Shown here piece after piece: positions 57,436 to 64,000 of a stretch of DNA of 64,000 nt. Made by a program: the position numbers and the translations under genes. This DNA is from Gammaproteobacteria bacterium HGW-Gammaproteobacteria-1 (GTDB lineage: Bacteria > Pseudomonadota > Gammaproteobacteria > Thiohalomonadales > Thiohalomonadaceae), in assembly GCA_002840095.1 (NCBI GenBank), contig PGZL01000003.1, positions 124,001 to 188,000 on the forward strand, written 5' to 3'. The first letter of the stretch is position 1. Every line of letters starts with the position of its first letter. Below the pieces are notes generated by a model, which had not been told where the DNA came from, did no database searches, and saw only the letters and a list, made by a program, of their open reading frames with translations.

Positions 57436-57459
57436 AAAAGCAATTAACCAATTGCTTTT
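57436..57459 (+). promoter_or_regulatory. Perfect palindrome, likely operator of the TetR regulator
   Basis: AAAAGCAATT (57436-57445), four bases, AATTGCTTTT (57450-57459) is a perfect inverted repeat ending five bases before the tetR ATG. TetR proteins commonly bind such palindromes in their own promoter. No Shine-Dalgarno sequence other than this element is present, so binding would mask the start. Confidence 0.75.
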
Positions 57460-57464
57460 TCGCC

Positions 57465-58052
57465 ATGGGTAAATCACACGACATCCGCCGCCAGGAAATC
57501 GTCGAGGCCACCCTCGATCTGGCTGCCGAACAGGGTCTCAAGAAGCTCACCACTCAGGCCATTGCGGAGCGGGTGGGCATCGCCCAACCCACCATCTTCC
57601 GTCACTTCAAAAGCCGCGACGCCATCTTCGGCGCCGTCATCGGCTGGGTGGCGGAAAACATCTTCCGCGTCCTGGAACAGCTGGAAAGCGAGCAGCTGGC
57701 CGCGGACCAGCGCCTGCGCCGGCTGCTGCAAAGGCAACTGGCCTTTGCCGGCCGCCGCCGCGGCATACCCCGTCTGCTGTTTTCCGATCGCCTGCACGTG
57801 GAATCGCCGGAGCTGAAGGCGGCAGTGCGCGAGATCTACCAGCGCATCATCGCCCGCATCGCCGCGTTGCTGCAGGAAGGCCGGACGCAGGGATGCTTCC
57901 GCAGCGATCTGGACCCGGAGCAGACGGCACTGTTCATCGGTGCCCTGATGCAGGGAACCATCTTGCGCTGGTCGATGATGGATTTCGGGTTTGAGCTGGA
58001 GGACGAAGCGGAGGCGTTGTGGACCTTTCTGTGGCCGACGCTGCGGCCCTAA
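57465..58052 (+). CDS. TetR-family transcriptional regulator of the adjacent exporter
   Basis: The 195-residue protein has the N-terminal TetR helix-turn-helix (residues 28-58, LTTQAIAERVGIAQPTIFRHF) and a helical ligand-binding C-terminus. It is followed by hlyD-ABC-ABC-permease-permease genes, the same set controlled by the TetR repressor CecR (YbiH) in E. coli (ybhGFSR). It probably represses itself, and perhaps the exporter, through the palindrome at 57436-57459. Inducer unknown. Confidence 0.88.
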   Translation: MGKSHDIRRQEIVEATLDLAAEQGLKKLTTQAIAERVGIAQPTIFRHFKSRDAIFGAVIGWVAENIFRVLEQLESEQLAADQRLRRLLQRQLAFAGRRRGIPRLLFSDRLHVESPELKAAVREIYQRIIARIAALLQEGRTQGCFRSDLDPEQTALFIGALMQGTILRWSMMDFGFELEDEAEALWTFLWPTLRP

Positions 58053-58092
58053 ACCGGTATTCCGAATTGCCATCCACGGCAAGAAAGGCAAT

Positions 58093-58145
58093 CCATAGGG
58101 CGGGCTGTGCCCGCCGCGGCACGGCGCCCACGGGGCGCCCTATGG
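58093..58145. repeat. CCATAGGGCG palindromic intergenic element
   Basis: CCATAGGGCG (58093-58102) and CGCCCTATGG (58136-58145) are exact complements. Between them is a GC-rich core that forms smaller hairpins (GGGC/GCCC and GTGCC/GGCAC). It lies in the 142-base gap between tetR and the membrane-fusion gene. It resembles widespread BIME-like elements containing GGGCGGGCTGTGCCCGCC-type cores. Confidence 0.8.
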
Positions 58146-58194
58146 GTGGCCACGATTCTGGAACAGCTGTTTGGCATGCGTCGGGGAGACAGGC

Positions 58195-59190
58195 ATGAGA
58201 AAGCGTTTGCTGATAGCGACTGCCGCAGTGGCGATCATCGCTGTGCTGATAGGCACGGTGCGGACCCTGGTCCTCACCGGCGACGTTGCCGATCCCGGCG
58301 TGGTGGAGGCCTCCGGTACCATCGAAGTGATCGAAGTGCGCATCGCCTTCCGCATGCCGGGCATCCTCGCCGCGCGTCCGTTGCGGGAGGGCGATGGTGT
58401 CAGCAGGGGGCAGCTGGTCGCCGCCCTGGATACCCGTGAGCTGGAAGCGCGCCTGCGGGAAGCGGCGGCCACAGTGGATGTGGCGCGCAGCACCCTGCAG
58501 GATCTGGAAAGCGGCTTTCGCCCGGAGGAGATCGCCCAGGCCGAGGCCGCGGTGCGCGAACTGCAAATCCAGCTGGCCAACCTGCGCGAGCAGGCGCAGC
58601 GCTCCAAGGATATCTATCCCACGGGCGGCGTGAGCAAGGACAAACTGGATGCCGACACCACCGCCGCCAATGCGGCCGCCGCGCGGCTGGCGGCGGCGCA
58701 GGAGCGCCTGAAGCTGGTGCGCGCCGGATACCGCAGCGAGCAGATCGAAGGCGCGCGCGCCCGCGTGGCCCAGGCCGAGGCGGCCGTGGCCACCCTGCGG
58801 GTGCAACTGGAGGACGCCAGCGCGCACGCTCCGGTGGCCGGCGTCATCACCCGCACCCACGCCGAGGTGGGTGAAACCGTCGGTGCCGGCCAGCCGGTCG
58901 CCACCCTGGCGGAACTGGCCCGGCCGCGGCTGCGGGTATACATCCCCGAGAGCGTCATCGGCCGCATCAAGCTGGGCGCCGCGGCAAACGTGATGGTGGA
59001 CGCCTACCCGCAGCGCCTGTTTCCCGGCACGGTGAGTTTCGTTTCGTCCCAGGCGGAGTTCACGCCGAAAAACGTGCAGACCCGCGAAGAGCGCGTGAAG
59101 CAGGTGTTCGCCGTCGACGTGCAGATGGAAAACAACGACGGCACGCTGAAGCCGGGCATGCCCGCCGACGTGGCAATACAGGCACCCTGA
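58195..59190 (+). CDS. HlyD-type membrane-fusion (periplasmic adaptor) protein, YbhG-like
   Basis: The 331-residue protein has an N-terminal membrane anchor (about residues 4-22) and a lipoyl-like segment (VEASGTIEVIEVRIAFRMPG). A long Ala/Glu/Arg-rich coiled-coil hairpin (about 80-205) is followed by a beta-barrel domain (VYIPESVIGRIKLGAAANV). It would link the inner-membrane ABC exporter to an outer-membrane channel not encoded here. The ATG at 58195 follows GGGGAG. It is like YbhG of E. coli in context and layout. Confidence 0.9.
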   Translation: MRKRLLIATAAVAIIAVLIGTVRTLVLTGDVADPGVVEASGTIEVIEVRIAFRMPGILAARPLREGDGVSRGQLVAALDTRELEARLREAAATVDVARSTLQDLESGFRPEEIAQAEAAVRELQIQLANLREQAQRSKDIYPTGGVSKDKLDADTTAANAAAARLAAAQERLKLVRAGYRSEQIEGARARVAQAEAAVATLRVQLEDASAHAPVAGVITRTHAEVGETVGAGQPVATLAELARPRLRVYIPESVIGRIKLGAAANVMVDAYPQRLFPGTVSFVSSQAEFTPKNVQTREERVKQVFAVDVQMENNDGTLKPGMPADVAIQAP

Positions 59191-59211
59191 CGATTGCCGG
59201 CGAAGCCGCTC

Positions 59212-60150
59212 ATGAGTCAGGCCGAACCTGCCGTTTACGCCGAGCGCCTGGGACGTGCCTTTGGTGAGCTATGGGCGGTGCGCGATCTGGATTTGACCAT
59301 CCCGTCCGGAGAGATCTTCGGCCTGGTCGGCCCGGACGGTGCCGGCAAGACCACCACGCTGCGCATGCTTACCGGCGTGCTGGAACCTTCCGCCGGCACG
59401 GCCCGCATTGCCGGTTATTCCGTGCAGGGCGAGGAGGAGGCCATCAAGCAGCGCATTGCCTATATGTCGCAGCGCTTCGGCCTCTACGGCGACCTCAGCG
59501 TGGAGGAGAATCTGAACTTCTACGCCGATCTCTATCATGTGCCGCGCCGTGAGCGCGCCGACAGCATGGAGCGCCTGCTCGGCTTTTCCAACCTGACACC
59601 GTTCCGCCGCCGCCTGGCGCGCGACCTGTCCGGCGGCATGAAACAGAAGCTGGGCCTGGCCTGCGCCCTGATCCACAAACCGCAGGTCCTGTTTCTGGAC
59701 GAGCCCACCAACGGCGTCGATCCGGTGTCGCGGCGCGAGTTCTGGCGCATCCTCTACGGCATGCTGAAGGAAGGGGTGACCATCGTCGTCTCCACCGCCT
59801 ATCTGGACGAGGCCGAACGCTGCAGCCGCGTCGGCCTGCTGCACCACGGCCGCCTGGTCATGTGTGATACGCCGCAACGGCTCAAGGCCGCCCTGCCCGG
59901 GCAGATGTACGAACTGGATACCGCCCACGGCCGTCGGGCGCGGGAGGTGCTGGCGGAGGCGCTGGGGCAACGTCGTGTCGGCCTGTTCGGCGGTCGCGTG
60001 CACCTGGCCGTGACCGACGACGGGGAATTGCAGCAGGCCCTGTCGCTGCTGTCGCGGGAGGAGATCGAACTGCGGGCGACGCGCCGTATCGTGCCCAGCC
60101 TGGAGGACGTATTCATCCATGCCGTGGGTGAGGCGGAGCAGTCCATATGA
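59212..60150 (+). CDS. ABC transporter ATPase, equivalent to YbhF N-terminal half
   Basis: The 312-residue ATPase has Walker A GPDGAGKT at residues 40-47, a Q-loop (SQRFGLYGDL), the canonical signature LSGGMKQK, and Walker B/D-loop LFLDEPTNGVDP. The H-loop His is replaced: the usual V-S-T-H position reads VVSTAYLDEAERC (Ala-Tyr), so hydrolysis may be impaired. I chose ATG 59212; TTG 59194 is an alternative. It overlaps the second ATPase gene by four bases. Confidence 0.92.
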   Translation: MSQAEPAVYAERLGRAFGELWAVRDLDLTIPSGEIFGLVGPDGAGKTTTLRMLTGVLEPSAGTARIAGYSVQGEEEAIKQRIAYMSQRFGLYGDLSVEENLNFYADLYHVPRRERADSMERLLGFSNLTPFRRRLARDLSGGMKQKLGLACALIHKPQVLFLDEPTNGVDPVSRREFWRILYGMLKEGVTIVVSTAYLDEAERCSRVGLLHHGRLVMCDTPQRLKAALPGQMYELDTAHGRRAREVLAEALGQRRVGLFGGRVHLAVTDDGELQQALSLLSREEIELRATRRIVPSLEDVFIHAVGEAEQSI

Positions 60151-61079
60151 ACGCGGTGGTTGCCGTTTCCGGCCTGACCCGGCGCTTCGGCGATTTCGTC
60201 GCCGTGGACAGCCTCGACCTGAATGTGGCGCAGGGACGCATCTTCGGTTTTCTCGGACCCAACGGCTCGGGCAAGTCCACCACCATCCGCATGCTGTGCG
60301 GCCTGTTGCAGCCCAGCAGCGGCAGCGGCCACGTGCTGGGGCTGGACATCATGACCCGCTACGAAGAGATCAAGCGCCGCATCGGTTACATGTCACAGAA
60401 ATTTTCCCTCTACGACGACCTGACTGTGGAGGAGAACATCGATTTCTTCAGCGGCCTGTACGGCGTGGCGCGTGCCCGGCGCGGCGCGCGCAAGGCGTGG
60501 GCGCTGGAGATGGCCGAGCTGGGCGGCATGCGCAATGCGCTGACCGGTTCCCTCGCCGCAGGCTGGAAGCAGCGCCTGGCGCTGGGATGTGCGGTGCTGC
60601 ATGAACCGGACATCCTGTTCCTGGACGAGCCCACGTCGGGCGTCGACCCCCTGGCGCGCCGGCTGTTCTGGGATCTCATCGCCCACATGGCCCATGCCGG
60701 CACCACGGTGTTCGTCACCACCCATTACATGGACGAGGCGGAGTACTGCGACGAGCTGGCACTGATCTACCGCGGCAGGCTGATCGCAGCCGGCGAGCCG
60801 GGCGAGCTCAAGCGCAGCGCCCTGTCGCAACACATAATGGAAGTGCGCGTCGCCCGTCCCTACGATGCCCTCGACGCGGTGGAGCGCTCCGGCCTGGTGC
60901 AGGAGGCGGCGCTGTTCGGCGACACCCTGCACCTCACCGTGGCCGATGCGGCGCAGGCGCGGGCGCAACTGCCGCCCTGGTTCGAGCACAACGGATTTGG
61001 CGACGCCGGCGTGGAGGAGGTCATGCCGACCATGGAGGATGTGTTCGTCGGCCTCATCGAGGCGGAGGACAGGGAATGA
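60147..61079 (+). CDS. ABC transporter ATPase, equivalent to YbhF C-terminal half
   Basis: The 310-residue ATPase has Walker A GPNGSGKS at 37-44, Walker B LFLDEPTSGVDP and an H-loop His in VFVTTHYMDEAEYC. The signature motif is degenerate, LAAGW (136-140) instead of LSGGQ. In the preceding ATPase the signature is normal but the H-loop is altered, so the pair would form one complete and one degenerate ATP site. It starts ATGA-overlapped with its partner and overlaps the permease gene the same way. Confidence 0.92.
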   Translation: MNAVVAVSGLTRRFGDFVAVDSLDLNVAQGRIFGFLGPNGSGKSTTIRMLCGLLQPSSGSGHVLGLDIMTRYEEIKRRIGYMSQKFSLYDDLTVEENIDFFSGLYGVARARRGARKAWALEMAELGGMRNALTGSLAAGWKQRLALGCAVLHEPDILFLDEPTSGVDPLARRLFWDLIAHMAHAGTTVFVTTHYMDEAEYCDELALIYRGRLIAAGEPGELKRSALSQHIMEVRVARPYDALDAVERSGLVQEAALFGDTLHLTVADAAQARAQLPPWFEHNGFGDAGVEEVMPTMEDVFVGLIEAEDRE

Positions 61080-62194
61080 CCTCCTTCTCCTGGCGGCGCC
61101 TGCGTGCCCTGACGCACAAGGAATTCCTGCACATCCGGCGCGATCCGCGCAGCCTGATGATGGCCTTCCTGATGCCGCTGATCCTGCTGGTGCTGTTCGG
61201 CTATGCCATCACCATGGACATCGACAACCTCAACCTGGTGGTGATCGATCACGATCACAGCGCGACCAGCCGCGATTATGTACAGCGCTATACCGCCTCC
61301 GGCTACTTCACCGTCATCGCCGCCGGCGACGACGAGCGTGAAGCCCGCCGCCGGCTCGATGCCGGCGAAGCGGATATCGCCCTGATCATTCCCCGCCACT
61401 TCGCCCGCGACCTCGAACGCGGGCGCACGGTGCCGTTGCAGGCGCTGGCCGACGGTTCCGACGCCAACACCGCTTCCATCGGCCTGGGCTACGCCGAAGG
61501 CATCACCAACCGCTTCAACGCCGATCGGCTGGGCGACATCGCCACGCCCCCGGTCGAGAACCGCCTGCGCGTCTGGTACAACCCGGAACTGAAGAGCCGC
61601 TGGTTCATCATCCCCGGCCTGATTGCGGTAATCATGACCGTCATCACCGCCCTGCTGACCTCGCTCACCGTCTCCCGCGAATGGGAGGCGGGCACCATGG
61701 AACAGCTGATCAGCACGCCGGTGCAGCCGCTGGAACTGATGCTGGGCAAGATGCTGCCGTACTTTCTCATCGGCATCTTCGACATGCTGCTGGTGGTGGC
61801 CATGGCGGTGTGGGTGTTCGGCGTGCCGCTCAACGGCAGCCTGCCCCTGTTGCTGGTCTCCGGCTCGCTGTTTCTGTTCGGCGGCCTGGGCTTCGGCATC
61901 TTCATCTCCACCGTGGCGAAATCACAACTGGTCGCCAGCCAGGCGGCAATGCTCACCACCTTCATCCCGGCCATTCTGCTGTCGGGCTTCATCTACGCCA
62001 TCAACAACATGCCGCTGCCCTTGCAGGTGATTACGCACCTGGTGCAGGCGCGCTATTTCGTCGCCATTCTCAAGGCGATATTCCTCAAGGCGGTGCCGCC
62101 ATACTATCTATGGCAGGAGATGCTGTTCCTGCTGTTGTTCGCCGTCGTCGTGTTCACCGTCGCGGTACGCAAGTTCCGCAAGAAGATCCGCTGA
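61076..62194 (+). CDS. ABC-2 type permease, YbhS-like
   Basis: The 372-residue membrane protein has one N-terminal helix (about residues 25-43), a large periplasmic domain (about 45-175), and five C-terminal helices. The ABC-2 motif VSREWEAGTMEQLISTPVQPLELMLGKMLPY is present. It is paired with the next gene as a heterodimeric channel. The start overlaps the ATPase stop (ATGA). Confidence 0.92.
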   Translation: MTSFSWRRLRALTHKEFLHIRRDPRSLMMAFLMPLILLVLFGYAITMDIDNLNLVVIDHDHSATSRDYVQRYTASGYFTVIAAGDDEREARRRLDAGEADIALIIPRHFARDLERGRTVPLQALADGSDANTASIGLGYAEGITNRFNADRLGDIATPPVENRLRVWYNPELKSRWFIIPGLIAVIMTVITALLTSLTVSREWEAGTMEQLISTPVQPLELMLGKMLPYFLIGIFDMLLVVAMAVWVFGVPLNGSLPLLLVSGSLFLFGGLGFGIFISTVAKSQLVASQAAMLTTFIPAILLSGFIYAINNMPLPLQVITHLVQARYFVAILKAIFLKAVPPYYLWQEMLFLLLFAVVVFTVAVRKFRKKIR

Positions 62195-62201
62195 GGCGCC
62201 T

Positions 62202-63308
62202 ATGTGGAACCGCATCTACCGGATGGTGATCAAAGAGTTCCTGCAGATGCTGCGCGATCCGCGCATGAAGGTCCTGGTGTTCGTCACGCCGGTCATCCAG
62301 CTGATGCTGTTCGGTTATGCCGCCACCACCGACGTCAGTCACATCCGCACCGCCGTGCTCGATCGCGACCGCAGCGCCGACAGCCGCGCACTGGTAGAGG
62401 CCTTTACCGGCTCGGACTATTTTCAGGTGACGGCCCGGGTGGAGAATCCTCGTGCCCTGACCGAGTTGCTGGATCGCGGCGAGGTGACCGTGGCCCTGCA
62501 CATCGAGCGCGGCTTCAGCGACGACCTGCGTAGTGCGCGTACCACGACGGTGCAGGTGCTGGTGGACGGTACCGACTCCAACACCGGGACGCTGGCCATG
62601 AATTATGCCCAGCGCATCATCAACGACTTCGGCCGCCGCCGGCTGGATGTGACGGCGCCGCTGCCCGGCGTCGAACTGCGCAGCCGGGTTTGGTACAACC
62701 CGGACCTGAAGAGCCGCAACTTCAACGTACCGGCGGTGATGGCGCTGATCCTGATGCTCACCTCCCTGCTGCTCACTTCCATGGCGGTGGTGCGGGAACG
62801 GGAGATAGGCACGCTGGAGCAGCTGATGGTGACGCCGATACGGCCGCTGGAGCTGATCCTGGGCAAGACCCTGCCTTTCGTGCTCATCGCCTACGTTCAG
62901 CTGGTGCTGGTGATGGCGGTGTCGCTGTTCTGGTTCAAGGTGCCGCTGGTCGGCAATCCCGTGTTGCTGCTGCTGGGGGCCGGCCTGTACCTGATGTCCA
63001 CCCTGGGTGTGGGACTGTTCATCTCCACCCTGTCGCAGACCCAGCAGCAGGCGCTGATGGCGGCGTTCTTTTTCTTTTTCCCGGCCATCCTGCTGTCCGG
63101 CTTCATGTTCCCCATCGAAAACATGCCCGAGGCGGTGCAGTGGATCACCTATCTCAATCCGCTGCGTTATTTTCTGGTGATCGTGCGCGATGTGTTCCTC
63201 AAGGGGAACGGTTTTGCGGTACTGTGGCCCCAGTACGCCGCGCTGGCGCTGCTCGGCACGACCCTGCTCGGTCTGAGTGCCGCGCGCTTCCACAAGCGCC
63301 TGAGTTAA
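62202..63308 (+). CDS. ABC-2 type permease, YbhR-like
   Basis: The 368-residue protein has the same layout as the preceding permease: an N-terminal helix, a periplasmic domain and five C-terminal helices. The motif VREREIGTLEQLMVTPIRPLELILGKTLPF is present. It follows by seven bases. It is the last gene of the exporter operon; a long hairpin follows. Confidence 0.92.
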   Translation: MWNRIYRMVIKEFLQMLRDPRMKVLVFVTPVIQLMLFGYAATTDVSHIRTAVLDRDRSADSRALVEAFTGSDYFQVTARVENPRALTELLDRGEVTVALHIERGFSDDLRSARTTTVQVLVDGTDSNTGTLAMNYAQRIINDFGRRRLDVTAPLPGVELRSRVWYNPDLKSRNFNVPAVMALILMLTSLLLTSMAVVREREIGTLEQLMVTPIRPLELILGKTLPFVLIAYVQLVLVMAVSLFWFKVPLVGNPVLLLLGAGLYLMSTLGVGLFISTLSQTQQQALMAAFFFFFPAILLSGFMFPIENMPEAVQWITYLNPLRYFLVIVRDVFLKGNGFAVLWPQYAALALLGTTLLGLSAARFHKRLS

Positions 63309-63319
63309 AATGCATGCGG

Positions 63320-63385
63320 TAAACCACGGCGGACACGGAGAAAACCGGTGGTTATTGCAATAACCGGGTTTTTCTCCGTGGTTTA
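63320..63385. repeat. Long inverted repeat after the exporter operon
   Basis: TAAACCACGG and ACACGGAGAAAA (63320-63344) are mirrored by TTTTTCTCCGTGGTTTA (63369-63385). At the centre is the perfect 16-base palindrome GGTTATTGCAATAACC (63350-63365). It is the familiar ACACGGAGAA-type intergenic repeat. It may act as a transcription barrier; the right arm begins with a five-T run. Confidence 0.85.
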
Positions 63386-63457
63386 TGTTGTTCTTGACGG
63401 AGCAGCGGTGGTTCTCCGCCGGCACGGATTGGGTACAATCATCGCAAGGGAGGCGGC

Positions 63458-64000
63458 ATGAAGATCACCTTTTGGGGAGCGGCAAGAGAGGTCACCGGAT
63501 CCTGCTACCTGATAGAGGCGGCCGGAGTCCGTTTCCTGGTCGACTGCGGCATGTTCCAGGGCAGCCGTGAAACCGAAGCGCGCAACCGGCGGCCCTTTCC
63601 CTTCGACCCTGCCCACATCGATTTCGTCCTGCTCACCCACGCCCATATCGACCACAGCGGGCTGCTGCCCAAGCTGGTGCTGGACGGATACCGCGGTCCC
63701 ATCTACACCACCGCAGCCAGCGGCGATCTGCTGCGGGTGATGCTGCCGGACAGCGGACATATCCAGGAGATGGAGGCGGAGCGTGCCCAGCGTCATGCCC
63801 GCAAGGGCGGCAGGAAGCGCGACCCCGAAAACTCTGCACCCATCTATACCGTGGCCGATGCCGAGGCGGCGCTGGAGCAGCTGCAGGCCGTCGCCTATGA
63901 CACCGACGTCACGCCGGCGCCGACGGTACGTTGCCGTTTCCGCGATGCCGGCCATATCCTCGGCTCCGCGATTATCGAGGTGTGGGTCGCGGAAGGCGGC
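63458..64000 (+). CDS. MBL-fold hydrolase, RNA-processing (YSH1/CPSF) type, N-terminal part
   Basis: The frame starts with ATG at 63458 after AGGGAGG and runs off the window after 181 codons. It begins MKITFWGAAREVTGSCYLI, typical of the metallo-beta-lactamase/beta-CASP family of RNases and related hydrolases. The zinc motif H-A-H-I-D-H is at residues 61-66, and DAGHILGSAII (about 167-177) holds a further metal His. Relatives of this type carry a beta-CASP and RNA-specificity domain downstream, not visible here. Substrate unknown. Confidence 0.85.
   Translation, partial: MKITFWGAAREVTGSCYLIEAAGVRFLVDCGMFQGSRETEARNRRPFPFDPAHIDFVLLTHAHIDHSGLLPKLVLDGYRGPIYTTAASGDLLRVMLPDSGHIQEMEAERAQRHARKGGRKRDPENSAPIYTVADAEAALEQLQAVAYDTDVTPAPTVRCRFRDAGHILGSAIIEVWVAEGG

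Noticed and set aside
59194-59211. TTG start for the first exporter ATPase
   Set aside because: The ATG at 59212 keeps the whole ABC domain and is the simpler start. The extra six residues have no support.

Overview
The window is 64 kb of GC-rich DNA carrying almost only housekeeping genes. Gene order and protein types point to a gammaproteobacterium: smpB next to ssrA, ratA-ratB/bamE, fur, recN, nadK, hrcA-grpE-dnaK-dnaJ, dapB-carA-carB-greA, rlmE-ftsH-folP-glmM-tpiA-secG-tRNA-Leu, nuoA-N, and tRNA-fMet-rimP-nusA-infB-rbfA-truB-rpsO-pnp. The E. coli-like order of the translation and secG-leuU blocks, together with DUF4149, DUF2818 after nuoN, a secreted DsrE-like protein and CIRCE plus sigma-32 control of heat shock, fits an environmental lineage near Chromatiales/Ectothiorhodospiraceae. 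That placement is inference.

Layout. 0-7.5 kb: the end of an HDOD protein, tmRNA and smpB (minus), an NSS-type sodium symporter followed by ratA-ratB, bamE (minus), fur, and recN and nadK (minus). 7.5-12.6 kb: the heat-shock block, with a perfect CIRCE operator before hrcA and sigma-32-like promoters before grpE and dnaK. 12.6-19.2 kb: a secreted DsrE-like protein, dapB, carA (TTG start), carB and greA. 19.2-26.4 kb: a DUF4149 membrane protein, yhbY, rlmE, ftsH, folP, glmM, tpiA, secG and tRNA-Leu(GAG). 26.4-41.9 kb: the complete 14-gene complex I operon nuoABCDEFGHIJKLMN with an AT-rich promoter region, then a DUF2818 gene. 41.9-50.7 kb: initiator tRNA and the rimP-to-pnp transcription/translation operon. 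50.7-54.2 kb: a membrane/helical protein overlapping a STAS-like protein (neither of known function), three methionine-salvage genes (mtnB, mtnD, mtnC) and a thioredoxin-fold protein. 54.4-57.3 kb: a large heme-c/HAMP/PAS/PAS/GGDEF/EAL c-di-GMP enzyme. 57.4-63.3 kb: a TetR regulator with a perfect palindrome at its own start, followed by a YbhGFSR-like efflux operon in which the two ATPase domains are separate genes. The window ends inside an MBL-fold RNA-processing-type hydrolase.

The most unusual feature is not a protein. At least seven intergenic gaps contain spaced inverted arrays of short (7-10 base) units. Three arrays of the unit AAGTGAC start exactly over the stop codon of the upstream gene (dnaK, carA, the c-di-GMP enzyme) and supply its TGA. 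They end in complementary AACTTGN heptads just before the next gene. Related arrays use TTTCGAG, CGCAGAG or CGCAAATGAACG units. No transposase, integrase, CRISPR array, rRNA operon or prophage is visible.
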